From Phormidesmis sp963789215 (GTDB lineage Bacteria > Cyanobacteriota > Cyanobacteriia > Phormidesmidales > Phormidesmidaceae), in NCBI GenBank assembly GCA_963789215.1, contig CAWBJY010000011.1, positions 310,001 to 374,000 of the forward strand: a stretch of 64,000 bases of DNA, given 5' to 3'. This document shows, one piece after another, positions 18,358 through 27,710 of this stretch (position 1 is its first letter; each line of letters begins with the position of its first letter). Made by a program: the position numbers and the translations under genes. The notes beneath the pieces were generated by a model. The model saw only the letters and a program-made list of their open reading frames with translations. It was not told the DNA's origin and did no database searches.

Positions 18358-20400
18358 ATGAATCGCTCTTCTTCGGCTAATGTTTCAGCGACTGATGTTG
18401 GGCCTTTTTTTGGCCTAGCTTCCGATCTCATGTGTATCCTAGATGAAAAAGGCAGCTGCATTCAAGTCAATGCGGCCTTCGTTGACGGGCTAGGATACTC
18501 CATGCAGTCTCTGCGCGATCGCGCCTTATGTTCGTTAGCCCACCTAGATGATAGAGACAGTATACGGGCGCATATCGATCGCGCGATCGCCGAAGAGGCC
18601 ACCGTTGGCTTTACGCATCGCTTCATCGCGGCAGGTACTCAAGTCCTCTGGCTAGATTGGACGATTTCACCGGTAGAAACGGCCTCAGGCCAGCAGCTTT
18701 ACGGGGTTGCCAAAGACGTTACTCAAAACCGTTTGCTGCAAAGCCAGCTCATGCAGCGAACCGACGATTTATCGGCAGCAGCTGATAAATACGTCCATCT
18801 CGTTCAGTCGGAGCAGCAGGCCAACCTGCGGGCTTCTGCCGCCGAAATGCAGAGGCAGCTCTACGCCGACGTAACGCACAATATGCCGGTGGGGCTTTAT
18901 CTGTGGCGGCTAGAAAACCCGCAAGATGCCAATAGTCTGCGCCTGATTGCAACCAACCCAGCGACCGCCGAGTTTACCGGAATTCCGGCTGAAAGTGTCC
19001 TCAACAAAACTATTTTAGAAGGGTTCCCGGCGCTGAGCGGCACCGACATTCCAACGCAATATGCGCAGGTGGTTCGTACGAATCAAAAGCGTAATCTAGG
19101 AGAAGTTGTCTACGGCGACGACCGCGTTGAGAAAAGCATATTCACCGTAAAGGCGTTCCCGCTGCCTGACCGCTGCGTAGGCGTTGTTTTCGATAACATC
19201 ACGCTGCATAAGAAGGCGGAAGTTCTGCGTCACGAGCAGGAAGCTCAACTGCGCGTCATGTTCGAGCAGGCGAATGTGGGCATGGCTAGGCTCTCTTCTA
19301 CCGGCCAGTGGATGCAGGTAAACCAATATCTGTGTGATTTGCTAGGCTACTCTGCCGAAGCACTATTAGAGAAAACGCTGGTAGAGGTCACTCATCCTGA
19401 CGATCGAGCGATCGCTCAGATGCAGATTCAGCAGCTTCTATCGGGCGATACCTTATCAGATGCTCAAGATCAAAAAGCTCAGGGCGAGATTGAGAATCGC
19501 TACATTACCGCTGCGGGTAAAACGGTTTGGACAAGAGCGACGCTCTCCTCTATTCGCAATCAGCAGGGCCAGCTACTCTATCTGATTTTGGCTATGCAGG
19601 ACATCACCAGGCGCAAAGAGGCCATGCTGGCGCTAAAGTCGCAAAAAGATAGCCTAGTAACAACTAACCTGATGTTGACGCACACGATGCGGACGCTAGA
19701 GCAGCGGAATGAAGAACTCGATCAGTTTGCCTACGTGACCTCACATGATTTAAAAGCGCCGCTGCGTGCGATCGCAAACTTAGCCACCTGGATAGAAGAA
19801 GACTTGGGCGCTCAGCTCCCTCCGGAGAACGCCGAACAGTTTGAGCTGCTAAAAAGCCGAGTGCATCGCATGGAAGGGCTAATTAACGGCTTGTTAGAAT
19901 ATTCTCGCATTGGCCGATCCCACCAGAGCACTGAGCGCGTGGATATCGCCGAGCTGTTAGAAGACGTTGTTGACTCACTGTCAGCTGAAAACTTCACGGT
20001 GGTTATCGCACCAGGTATGCCTAAGTTTCAGGCTAAGCGAGCACCTTTGTTTCAGGTGTTCTCTAACCTGATTGACAACGCCATCAAACATCACCACCGC
20101 CCGGTCGGCACCATAGAAATCGGCGTGAAAGAATTGAGTTTGGCCTATCAGTTTACGGTTAAAGACGATGGGCCTGGGATCGCTGCGGCCTTCCACGAAA
20201 AGGTATTCACTATTTTTCAGACATTGCGATCGCGCGACGAACTAGAGAGCACGGGTATTGGCCTTTCTCTGGTGAAGAAAACCATCCTGGCAGAAGGCGG
20301 AGAGATTGAAATTTTCTCTGAAGGAGAGCAAGGAAAAGGGACTACTTTCCAATTCACCTGGCCTAAGCTACCGAACACAGACGATAGATACGCCACTTAG
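18358..20400 (+). CDS. PAS-PAS-PAS sensor histidine kinase (Cph1/Cph2-type kinase module)
   Basis: A 680-residue cytosolic sensor kinase with no membrane segment. Three PAS-type sensor domains are visible at about residues 15-125, 170-290 and 300-420; the first and third have the characteristic CILDEKGSC / GYS and MARLSSTGQW / GYSAEALLE signatures. The dimerization helix carries LDQFAYVTSHDLKAPLRAIA with the phosphorylatable His at residue 463. The ATP-binding domain shows VFSNLIDNAIKHH, VKDDGPGI and GIGLSLVKK. The kinase core is of the phytochrome-associated type, although no GAF bilin-binding domain is present. A receiver protein of the Rcp1 class follows 55 bases downstream and is the likely partner. 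Confidence 0.93.
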   Translation: MNRSSSANVSATDVGPFFGLASDLMCILDEKGSCIQVNAAFVDGLGYSMQSLRDRALCSLAHLDDRDSIRAHIDRAIAEEATVGFTHRFIAAGTQVLWLDWTISPVETASGQQLYGVAKDVTQNRLLQSQLMQRTDDLSAAADKYVHLVQSEQQANLRASAAEMQRQLYADVTHNMPVGLYLWRLENPQDANSLRLIATNPATAEFTGIPAESVLNKTILEGFPALSGTDIPTQYAQVVRTNQKRNLGEVVYGDDRVEKSIFTVKAFPLPDRCVGVVFDNITLHKKAEVLRHEQEAQLRVMFEQANVGMARLSSTGQWMQVNQYLCDLLGYSAEALLEKTLVEVTHPDDRAIAQMQIQQLLSGDTLSDAQDQKAQGEIENRYITAAGKTVWTRATLSSIRNQQGQLLYLILAMQDITRRKEAMLALKSQKDSLVTTNLMLTHTMRTLEQRNEELDQFAYVTSHDLKAPLRAIANLATWIEEDLGAQLPPENAEQFELLKSRVHRMEGLINGLLEYSRIGRSHQSTERVDIAELLEDVVDSLSAENFTVVIAPGMPKFQAKRAPLFQVFSNLIDNAIKHHHRPVGTIEIGVKELSLAYQFTVKDDGPGIAAAFHEKVFTIFQTLRSRDELESTGIGLSLVKKTILAEGGEIEIFSEGEQGKGTTFQFTWPKLPNTDDRYAT

Positions 20401-20455
20401 CGCGTTCTATTCCAAGTATGAACAATCCATAGAAAGGGCGGATAGAAACAAAGCA

Positions 20456-20896
20456 ATGACAGAAAAATCTGACATGATAGTGACCAACATCCTCCTCGTC
20501 GAAGACGACAAAGTAGATGTCATGAACGTTCAGCGTTCGTTTAAGAAAGCTAATATTTCCAACCCCTTGTTTGTCGCTGGCAATGGTCTAGAGGCGCTGG
20601 CCATTCTCAAAAATGAGCCTAATACCCTACAAATGCCTAAGTCTCGCAGGCTTGTACTGCTCGATCTGAATATGCCCAAAATGGGTGGCATTGAGTTTTT
20701 AAAAGAGCTAAGAAAAGACCCTACTCTGCGGCGCACGCCGGTGATTGTATTGACGACATCCGATCAGGAAAGAGATCGCGTAGAGGCTTACGACCTAAAC
20801 GTAGCGGGCTACCTGCTCAAGCCCGTTACGTTTGCCAATTTTGCTGAAGTCATGACCACGCTTAACCGCTACTGGACGCTCTGTGAGATTCCATAA
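20456..20896 (+). CDS. Rcp1-like single-domain response regulator
   Basis: A stand-alone receiver of 146 residues (ATG at 20456; an upstream in-frame start at 20306 overlaps the kinase and is unlikely). Motifs are ILLVEDDKVDVMNVQRSF, the phosphoacceptor Asp in VLLDLNMPKMGGIEFL, the Thr in VIVLTTSD and the lysine in GYLLKPV. There is no output domain. Its opening ILLVEDDxxDVMNVQRxF and spacing match the Rcp1 regulators paired with cyanobacterial phytochromes. It follows the PAS kinase by 55 bases, so a one-kinase, one-receiver operon is likely. Confidence 0.92.
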   Translation: MTEKSDMIVTNILLVEDDKVDVMNVQRSFKKANISNPLFVAGNGLEALAILKNEPNTLQMPKSRRLVLLDLNMPKMGGIEFLKELRKDPTLRRTPVIVLTTSDQERDRVEAYDLNVAGYLLKPVTFANFAEVMTTLNRYWTLCEIP

Positions 20897-21275
20897 AGCC
20901 GCAGTCTCAAGGCGTCGAACTTAAAAGATAATGTGTATTTCGATGGCTCTCATGCGCTTACACCGCGCTGTAAGCAGAAGAGTTCCTATTCTTTTGATGT
21001 TCAAAAACAATGCCTATTTACTCAATCCGTCAATAGAGATACCTTCCTATCGACACTAGCCAATTTTCCAACTACCGAGTTAACTTGATCCTACCAGCCA
21101 ATCAACGCCACGCTGGCCAGCTAACTAATGACACGCTGGCTGCAAGCGTACGAAACCCCTGTAGGGCTGTCACCTAGACTGTTTTCTCAGGACGCTAAAA
21201 GTTGGTTTCGTGATGCGCCTTTGCGTGCCGTTCTATAGCTGCTATAAATCCTGATATCGGCTTGATAAAACCGCA
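20897..21275. other. Intergenic spacer, no gene seen
   Basis: This 379-bp spacer separates the Rcp1-like gene and the following REC-kinase gene. It holds no recognisable ORF or hairpin and probably contains the promoter of the 21276 gene. Confidence 0.55.
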
Positions 21276-22694
21276 ATGTCAATCTCTCTCGAAGAAGCCC
21301 TAAACATACTGATCGTAGACGACGACGAAGTTGATAGAATGGCGCTGAGTAGAGCATTGAAAGGAACCTCTCTAAGCGTAGTGATTGCTGAGGCTAGTGA
21401 TGCGGATACGGCGCTGGCATCGGTAGTAGATACAGAGCCCGACTGCATTTTTTTGGATTACCATTTACCCGGTAGAAACGGGCTGTCGCTCGTTAAGCAA
21501 ATTCGGCATATGGGCATTCAGGTGCCGCTGATTGTGTTGACAGGACAGGGCAACGAGCAGACGGCTGTTGAGCTGATGAAGGCGGGCGCTTCTGACTATC
21601 TACCGAAGAGTAAGCTGTCGGCTGAAGCGATCGCGCGCTTGATCCGCAGTGCGATGCGAGTTTATCGGGCGGAGCGCACGCTAGAAGACACCAACCGCAG
21701 GCTGCGCGAGAAGAACCAGCTACTAGAGCAGAAAAATCATGAACTAGAGCGTCAACGCCGCCAAATATATAAGCAAAATCTTCAGCTGCAAGAGGTCTCC
21801 CGGCTCAAGTCAGAGTTTTTGGCCACGATGTCTCACGAACTTAGAACGCCGCTTAATGCCATTATCGGTTTCTCTCAAATTCTGATCAACAAAACCAAAG
21901 GCCCGCTTACCGACTATCAGCAGGACATGCTAAGCCGGGTTCTATCTAATGGCAAAAACCTGTTAGAGCTAATCAACGATATTTTGTCGTTCTCTAGAAT
22001 AGAGGCGGGTCGTCTGGAGCTAGAGCCTGTTCCGTTTGACTTACCCGATTTGGTTAGCGCTACTGTCGAAGAACTGCGATCGCTAGCTGCTCAGAAATCT
22101 ATTTCGTTAGATCTAGATGTCGCACTAGACAACCCTACCGTTATTAATGACGCCGCTCGCATCCGCCAAATTGTTGTCAATTTGCTATCTAACGCGATTA
22201 AGTTTACTTCGCAAGGATCTGTTCGCGTGGTAGTAGAATCTGCTGTTTGTGTAGCAACTACAGCGGGCAGGCTTCAGGGCCGCTCAGAAGATAGTTCAGA
22301 AGATAGTTCAGAAGAAGCTTCAAAGCCGCGATCCCCTCGACCCGACGATGCTTTATCTAGCGAATACATTATTATCTCGGTCTTAGACACTGGCTGCGGT
22401 ATTAGTGCCCTCGACCAGGTGTACATATTCGATGCGTTTCATCAATCCGACCAAAAGGTCACGCGCAGACATGCAGGCACTGGGCTAGGTCTGGCAATTA
22501 CTCATTCTTTAGTCAACATGATGAAAGGAGAGATTACGGTAGAGAGCCAGGTAGGTAAAGGCAGCGTCTTTAGAGTTGTGATCCCTAGAGAAGTCGCCGT
22601 TGAAAAGAAGAGAGCTTCTACAAAAAACGCCCAGCAAGTGAATAAGTCTCCCAGCAGCAGAGTTAGCCCATCTGTGCGACAACAGCTCAAGTAG
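21276..22694 (+). CDS. REC-histidine kinase (receiver at the N-terminus)
   Basis: A 472-residue soluble signalling protein with the receiver first: LNILIVDDDEVDRMALSRAL, Asp61 in IFLDYHLPG and the Thr of VLTGQG. A coiled-coil follows (about residues 130-175). The histidine kinase core has EFLATMSHELRTPLNAIIGF with His187, LLSNAIKFTSQ, LDTGCGI and GTGLGLAITHS. It is likely to receive phosphate from an upstream kinase and pass it on. The ATP domain contains an unusual insertion, SEDSSEDSSEEASK, from a 12-bp repeat near 22284. It follows the 20456 receiver and lies upstream of another REC-kinase. Confidence 0.93.
   Translation: MSISLEEALNILIVDDDEVDRMALSRALKGTSLSVVIAEASDADTALASVVDTEPDCIFLDYHLPGRNGLSLVKQIRHMGIQVPLIVLTGQGNEQTAVELMKAGASDYLPKSKLSAEAIARLIRSAMRVYRAERTLEDTNRRLREKNQLLEQKNHELERQRRQIYKQNLQLQEVSRLKSEFLATMSHELRTPLNAIIGFSQILINKTKGPLTDYQQDMLSRVLSNGKNLLELINDILSFSRIEAGRLELEPVPFDLPDLVSATVEELRSLAAQKSISLDLDVALDNPTVINDAARIRQIVVNLLSNAIKFTSQGSVRVVVESAVCVATTAGRLQGRSEDSSEDSSEEASKPRSPRPDDALSSEYIIISVLDTGCGISALDQVYIFDAFHQSDQKVTRRHAGTGLGLAITHSLVNMMKGEITVESQVGKGSVFRVVIPREVAVEKKRASTKNAQQVNKSPSSRVSPSVRQQLK
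22284..22320 (+). repeat. 12-bp in-frame repeat in the REC-kinase gene
   Basis: The unit TCAGAAGATAGT is repeated twice and a third copy is degenerate (TCAGAAGAAGCT). It encodes SEDSSEDSSEE inside the ATP-binding domain, in a surface loop. Confidence 0.8.
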
Positions 22695-22907
22695 AAGACC
22701 TTTTTTCTTTATAGGTTTGAATCGCTCGCTTTTAGAAAAACGGTTGAAGAATGCCTGAAACAAAGCGGCGTTTTGTCTATGTCTGTAGGTCACAGACATA
22801 GCAGGCTTATGCCCTTAGTTATAAACGCAGTAGAGTCTTGTGGTGTTACGCTCTATTAACAAATTTCAGTTCTTAAAGCACAAACTTTTATAAGTTTTAG
22901 TAAGTCT

Positions 22908-24146
22908 GTGAGTCCCCAATCTGCCAAGATATTAGCCGTCGACGATATTCCCGACAATCTCTTTATTCTAGATTCTATCTTGGGTGATGTAGATGGCTAC
23001 TGTCTTGATTGCGTTAACAACGGCGAGGCTGCGCTGTCTTATCTAGATAGCAACCAACCCGATCTCATCTTGCTAGACATCATGATGCCTGGCCTTGATG
23101 GCTATGAAGTCACTCGGCGCATTCGGCAAAGCAAAGCAGCTCCCTACATTCCTATTTTGCTAGTGACTGCTCACGATCAGTCAAGCCTATCGGAAGGCTT
23201 AGACTCTGGGGCGGATGACTTTATTCGCAAACCGTTCGATATTGACGAACTGATGGCTCGGGTGCGATCGCTTCTTCGGCTCAAGCGCAGCCTAGACGAA
23301 CAGCAGGCTATGATTCGCCAGCGCGACGACTTTGTGGCCCGGCTTACACACGATTTGCGAACGCCGCTAGTTGCCGCTAACAGAATGCTTAGCCTGTGCC
23401 TACAAGGCGTGTTTGGCGAGCCGCCAACTGACATGGTAGAAGCCGTCGAGAACGTAGTTACTAACAACGAAAATCTGTTGCAGATGACGAATACGCTGCT
23501 ACAGGTGTATCGCCACGAAGCTGGGCAAAAAAAGCTGGTGCGATTGCCTCTTTCTATATATTCACTAGCCAAAGAAATCGTTCAAGAGTTAAGGCCGCTA
23601 GCTGAAGAGAAAGCTTTGGATCTGCAGTTGGTTGCGCAACAGCCAGCAGATGTGTCTGTCCCCGTGCAGGCGCTAGCGTCTAGCCGCAGCGCACAGAGCG
23701 ACTTACCCACAGAATGCAGCGATGAAACGATAGCGGTTTCATCCCCAGACAGCAAGGAGACTGCAAAGAAGATAGCCCAGTCTTACCGTACCGAAGGCGA
23801 TCGCATCGAACTGAGAAGATTGCTCACTAACCTGCTGGGCAATGCCATTAAATTCACTGACTCGGGCAGCATTTCGGTTTTGCTTTCAGTGAGTCCAGCA
23901 CCTCCCGCCGGAACTGAGTCGAATCAAGTAATTGAAGTAGCTATTCAAGATACCGGATCTGGCATCGAGCCAGAAGCTCGCGACAAAATATTTGAGTGGT
24001 TTTATCAGGGCGATCATATGCGAGCCGGCAGCGGCCTAGGGCTACACCTATCCAAACGGATTGCCGAAATGCATCACGGCACCTTGACGCTAGAGTCAGA
24101 AGTGGGCCGAGGCAGCACCTTTACCCTGGTTTTACCTAAGCTGTAG
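22908..24146 (+). CDS. REC-histidine kinase
   Basis: A 412-residue kinase from a GTG start. The receiver has AKILAVDDIPDNLFILDSIL, Asp57 in LILLDIMMPG, the Thr in LLVTAHD and the lysine in FIRKPFD. A short linker leads to the dimerization helix with ARLTHDLRTPLVAANRML (His148). A long polar insertion (QALASSRSAQSDLPT...) lies between the HisKA and the ATP domain (LLGNAIKFTDSG, VAIQDTGSGI, GSGLGLHLSKRIAEMHHG). This kinase type is common in cyanobacteria and often forms phosphorelays. It lies 213 bases from the previous kinase. Confidence 0.93.
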   Translation: MSPQSAKILAVDDIPDNLFILDSILGDVDGYCLDCVNNGEAALSYLDSNQPDLILLDIMMPGLDGYEVTRRIRQSKAAPYIPILLVTAHDQSSLSEGLDSGADDFIRKPFDIDELMARVRSLLRLKRSLDEQQAMIRQRDDFVARLTHDLRTPLVAANRMLSLCLQGVFGEPPTDMVEAVENVVTNNENLLQMTNTLLQVYRHEAGQKKLVRLPLSIYSLAKEIVQELRPLAEEKALDLQLVAQQPADVSVPVQALASSRSAQSDLPTECSDETIAVSSPDSKETAKKIAQSYRTEGDRIELRRLLTNLLGNAIKFTDSGSISVLLSVSPAPPAGTESNQVIEVAIQDTGSGIEPEARDKIFEWFYQGDHMRAGSGLGLHLSKRIAEMHHGTLTLESEVGRGSTFTLVLPKL

Positions 24147-24194
24147 CGAACCCAGCGAGCGGCTAAAACTTGGGGAAGCTTCAAAGCTAATAAG

Positions 24195-25475
24195 CTACTC
24201 GGAAGGCTCCACTTCAGACTGATCAACATCGGTACGATCGGCCTCATCTTCAGACTGATTCTGGTTATTGACTTTGCCTGGCGGCCCCATCTCAAAGTTA
24301 TCAGCTGCTAGAACATTTACCTTTAAAGTAATTTGACGCGCCAACTCTTTCTCTAAAAAACGATGAACCAGATCAATTTGATTGCGATTAATTGAGCCTT
24401 CTGGCGCGGCGACTTCTAAATCAATTTGCAAGTCGCCCTGCGCCGAATCTACTCTAAGCCTGCGAATATCCGTGTCTGAAAAGGTCAACGTTTCTTCTCG
24501 AATCAGCCTACCGACTAGCGTTCGCGCACGCTCTTCAACAATCAGGTCTTTCATCGCAAATCCTAACGGCACTCCGAGCAAAAGCACTGTGGCTGTAGAA
24601 GCCGTCAATCCTTTCCTAGCTCGTTTCATAGAGCCGTAGTCTTGCCAGATGAAAATCAGACCGCCGCTTAGAACAATGCCAGCTAGGTTAGTTAGAAACA
24701 GCAGGCTCGACCCGAAGAATATGGAGGAGTCTCCAAAAGCTAGGCCAATACCGATAACGCTCAAAGGGGGAACTAGCGCCACTGCGATCGCAACTCCCGG
24801 CAGCGCATCAGCGACCTCTCGGCGAGTTTTACCAAAAGATCCAGCGGCCCCGGCGGCCAAACCAATTGCCAAATCGAGCAGCGTAGGACGAGTGCGTTCT
24901 AAAATCTCTGGATTTAGGGTATTGATACCCACGATTTGACAAATTAGATACGCTGTCATAATTGTGAGTAGCGCGCCGGTAACCACCGATAGCCCAGCCC
25001 GCTTCAGCAACCGGCGATTGCCCATCGTAATCGCAAAGGCCATGCCTACAATTGGTCCCATCAGCGGCGCTACGATCATGGCACCAATAATTGCCGCCGT
25101 ACTTCCGGCCAGCAGCCCTAGCGTTGAAATAACGCCAGAGAGAAATAACATGATGTAGTAGTTGAAAGAGGGTTCAGCCGTTCGCCACAGGCTGCGATTT
25201 AGAATCTTCAGCGGTAAGGGTTTTTGATCTAGCCAGTGCCATGCTCCCTGGTTCACCGATAGCACATTGCCCAGCTTTCGCAGCGTTCGGATTCCAGGGC
25301 GATGAATCTGCTCCGGCAGGTAGTAACGCATCAGCGCTAAAAAGGGCTGCTTGTGGATGCTATCTTCGTTCTCTTCCTCCAAGTTCCTTTTGGCAGGCAG
25401 CTTAGGTTTCTGCGGATCTAAGTCCGCTGTTGTATTCGCAGCTTTCTGCTCTGTGCTGGGTTCATCTCTAGCCAT
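24195..25475 (-). CDS. DUF389 membrane protein
   Basis: A 426-residue polytopic protein of the DUF389 (TIGR00341-like) family. After a ~100-residue cytosolic start come about six membrane segments: FLSGVISTLGLLAGSTAAII, GAMIVAPLMGPIVGMAFAI, VVTGALLTIMTAYLICQIV, VAIAVALVPPLSVIGIGLAF and others. The MIVAPLMGPIVG motif and the ALVPPLSVIGIGLA block are diagnostic. The C-terminus is soluble and acidic. The family has no settled function. It is convergent with the upstream kinase gene. Confidence 0.9.
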   Translation of the reverse strand: MARDEPSTEQKAANTTADLDPQKPKLPAKRNLEEENEDSIHKQPFLALMRYYLPEQIHRPGIRTLRKLGNVLSVNQGAWHWLDQKPLPLKILNRSLWRTAEPSFNYYIMLFLSGVISTLGLLAGSTAAIIGAMIVAPLMGPIVGMAFAITMGNRRLLKRAGLSVVTGALLTIMTAYLICQIVGINTLNPEILERTRPTLLDLAIGLAAGAAGSFGKTRREVADALPGVAIAVALVPPLSVIGIGLAFGDSSIFFGSSLLFLTNLAGIVLSGGLIFIWQDYGSMKRARKGLTASTATVLLLGVPLGFAMKDLIVEERARTLVGRLIREETLTFSDTDIRRLRVDSAQGDLQIDLEVAAPEGSINRNQIDLVHRFLEKELARQITLKVNVLAADNFEMGPPGKVNNQNQSEDEADRTDVDQSEVEPSE

Positions 25476-25630
25476 CAGTTCTCAATTAACCTACCGTTGC
25501 GGATCTAAGCATATCAAATATAAACAATCACCCCTTTGGCTTAGCCAAACTCTGTCCCCAGACCGGCTCTTTTACGCTTATCTCACAGGTAGATTAGTGG
25601 CTGACAAAGTTCATTTTTTGGAGAACTCAA

Positions 25631-25822
25631 ATGGATATTAAAGACAAAGCAGAAGCCGCGAAAAAAGCTACCGAAGGCAAAATGAAGGAAGCCTTTGGTA
25701 GAGCTACTGATAGCCCTGAAGCACTAAAAGAAGGCGAAGCCGAGCAAAAAGAAGCGGCTGCTATTGACGCTCAAGATCTTGATAAAAGCAGAAGCGAAGA
25801 CGCGAAAGATCCTGCTAACTAG
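25631..25822 (+). CDS. CsbD family protein
   Basis: A 63-residue hydrophilic stress protein with the CsbD-type pattern MDIKDKAEAAKKATEGKMKE and FGRATDSPEALKEGEAEQKE. The Bacillus prototype is a sigma-B general-stress protein; the molecular role is unknown. A second copy follows 106 bases downstream with a similar start. GGAG lies about 8 bases upstream of the ATG. Confidence 0.85.
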   Translation: MDIKDKAEAAKKATEGKMKEAFGRATDSPEALKEGEAEQKEAAAIDAQDLDKSRSEDAKDPAN

Positions 25823-25927
25823 GAAGATTCTCCTTAAAATGGATCATTCTCTCTAAAAGATAGAAGCCATTTCATCTTCTCGTGCAAACTGTAAAAGCAT
25901 AAAGACAAATTACTAGAGGACACCCCC

Positions 25928-26110
25928 ATGGGACTCGACGATAGAGCCAAAGCTGCTGCAAAAGACGTTGCCGGCAAAGCTCAAGAAGCGGCTGGTAAAG
26001 CTACTGACAACACAGAAGCTCAGGTAAAAGGTAAGGCCAAGCAGACAGAAGCTGACGCTACCAACGCAAAAGAAGACGTAAAAGATAGTGTTAAAGACGC
26101 TATTGACTAA
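25928..26110 (+). CDS. CsbD family protein, second copy
   Basis: A 60-residue paralogue of the preceding gene: MGLDDRAKAAAKDVAGKAQE, a KATDNTEAQVKGKAKQTE centre and an Asp/Lys-rich end. It carries a GAGGA ribosome binding site. Together with the previous gene it forms a small stress unit that ends in a clear terminator. Confidence 0.88.
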   Translation: MGLDDRAKAAAKDVAGKAQEAAGKATDNTEAQVKGKAKQTEADATNAKEDVKDSVKDAID

Positions 26111-26194
26111 CGAGAGTCTGCGGCACTAAGGCACCGCTGGCGTTACTGCGCTCAGCTGCTTTCGTGGCGTTGATAACTAACTCTTTAATTGCAT

Positions 26195-26229
26195 AAAAAG
26201 CCCAAGCTGGCTGACAGCTTGGGCTTTTT
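26195..26229 (+). terminator. Rho-independent terminator after the CsbD genes
   Basis: A perfect stem of 15 bp (AAAAAGCCCAAGCTG) with a five-base loop and a T run. Confidence 0.9.
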
Positions 26230-26308
26230 GTTGAGATAGCTGACTAGCTTGCATCGTAGGTGGCTAAAGCTGTTGCACTCAATGGCTAACCTATTTGAAG
26301 GAATCATC

Positions 26309-26344
26309 AAAAAAGCTTAGACGTTATCTGCCTAAGCTTTTTTT
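26309..26344 (-). terminator. Rho-independent terminator of the Psb35-like gene
   Basis: The stem AAAAAAGCTTAG pairs with CTAAGCTTTTTT across an 11-base loop. The position just downstream of the minus-strand gene suits that strand, but the A and T runs make it usable both ways. Confidence 0.8.
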
Positions 26345-26371
26345 GCTGATTGCTCGATCTGCTCTTCTAAT

Positions 26372-26575
26372 TTACTTTTCGATGTCTGGCACAACATCTG
26401 GACGCTCTTTATCTTCCCAACCAACGGGGCGCTTGGAGTTGTACCAGGCAATAGAACCGATAACTGTAGCCGCGACAAAGCCGACAATACCTACCGTTGC
26501 TAGAGAGAATGAATAAGGAGCAGACTCCACAGCAACTTCTGCATTATCTAAGGCGGTTTCTAGTAGCAGGATCAT
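26372..26575 (-). CDS. Small single-span membrane protein, probable Psb35
   Basis: A 67-residue protein from the ATG at 26575 (GAAGG about 8 bases upstream). A single membrane helix, VGIVGFVAATVIGSIAWY, is followed by a conserved-looking soluble tail NSKRPVGWEDKERPDVVP. I recall this tail from the small cyanobacterial PSII assembly factor Psb35, which stabilises the CP47 module with high-light-inducible proteins. This is from memory, not from a search. An upstream in-frame start at 26605 is less likely. Confidence 0.6.
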   Translation of the reverse strand: MILLLETALDNAEVAVESAPYSFSLATVGIVGFVAATVIGSIAWYNSKRPVGWEDKERPDVVPDIEK

Positions 26576-26854
26576 ATAAACACCTTCAAAACTTAATTTA
26601 GACAATGATACAGAGATGCGCTCTCAAAATAAATCCCTCTGACTGATGAGATATAGATCTTTGCCTTTATAGGCTATTGGTATGTAATTTTGCTGACATA
26701 CCGTTGATTGAGCGCAAAATCATCCTTAGACAGTACAAAAGCCCCTCGCTGATGGAGGAGCTTTTAGTAAGTAATACAGATTTTAGTCAACGCATAGCGG
26801 CACGTTTGCGAGCGGCTACGCACCTATCTTGTTCTATATTTCGTCTCTTGTGTC

Positions 26855-27391
26855 CTATACAGCAGCAGGCACTCTCAGGCTGGTTTCGGGCTGGCCACTA
26901 GGTGTTACGCCTTGGCCTTCTAGGAAAGAGCGCAGCATCCACGCCATTTCTTCGTGCTGTTCCATAAGACCAGTCAAAAAGTCTGCTGTGCCTTCATCAT
27001 GAAACTTATCGCCCGACTGATCGATGTGGTCGCGCAGGTTGCGGATAACTTGTTCGTGATCGCTCACTAACTGAGCAACCATTTCTTCAGCAGTCGGAAG
27101 GTTGCCAGCATCTTCGCCAATCGTCGCGTTCTCTAAAAAGCCTTTGGCAGTGCCAATAGGATATCCGCCTAGCTGACGCACCCGCTCTGCGATCGCATCA
27201 ATGTTCATGCTAATTGCTGTGTAATGCTCCTCCCACAGCTCATGCAGCGTTCTAAACTGAGGCCCAATAACATCCCAATGGTACTTTTTAGTCTTAATCA
27301 CTAGTAAATAGCTATCGGCTAAATCACCATTGAGCAAGTCCACAACGCCCTGTCTTTGTTCTTCACTCAGGCCAATACTAATCTTTTGCAT
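26855..27391 (-). CDS. dps: Dps-family ferritin-like protein
   Basis: A 178-residue Dps homologue. Dps forms a hollow 12-mer that oxidises and stores iron with peroxide and protects DNA. Diagnostic features are a helix NGDLADSYLLVIKTKKYHWDVIG (iron ligand His), FRTLHELWEEHY and IAERVRQLGGYPIG at the ferroxidase site. DHIDQSGDKFHDEGTADFLTGLMEQHEEMAWMLR closes the four-helix bundle. The C-terminal tail is extended relative to the classical E. coli protein. It is about 180 bases from tRNA-Met. Confidence 0.92.
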   Translation of the reverse strand: MQKISIGLSEEQRQGVVDLLNGDLADSYLLVIKTKKYHWDVIGPQFRTLHELWEEHYTAISMNIDAIAERVRQLGGYPIGTAKGFLENATIGEDAGNLPTAEEMVAQLVSDHEQVIRNLRDHIDQSGDKFHDEGTADFLTGLMEQHEEMAWMLRSFLEGQGVTPSGQPETSLRVPAAV

Positions 27392-27574
27392 TAGTTAAAT
27401 CTCCATTTTCACGTACTTACAGTATTTCAACAAATATCAACAAAACTTTCGTCTGTCTAAAGAAGAGAATTACTCCCGTGACGAAATAACTTGAGACAGA
27501 TGTTCAGAAGCGGTTCGCACATGCTTCTATTCGTACGGGTTTTTAATAGAAGCGGCTGAATATAAATGAGTAGA

Positions 27575-27648
27575 TGGCTCTGGCGGGATTTGAACCTGCG
27601 ACCTTGGGCTTATGAGTCCCCTGCTCTAACCAACTGAGCTACAGAGCC
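27575..27648 (-). tRNA. tRNA-Met (anticodon CAU, elongator type)
   Basis: The minus strand gives a 74-nt cloverleaf: acceptor GGCTCTG, D arm with AGCTCAGTTGGTTAGAGC, anticodon loop CTCATAA and T arm GCAGGTTCAAATCCCGC. The body resembles elongator tRNA-Met; an isoleucine tRNA with a lysidine-modified CAU anticodon cannot be excluded from sequence alone. Confidence 0.92.
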
Positions 27649-27710
27649 GTAGAACGTCGCGATTTAGCTTGAAATCGCAGCTAGATAAATGTAACACGAA
27701 ACTGAAACGC

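Noticed and set aside
26677..26901. Plus-strand 74-codon frame between the Psb35-like gene and dps
   Set aside because: It overlaps the end of dps, uses a poor start and has no recognisable domain.
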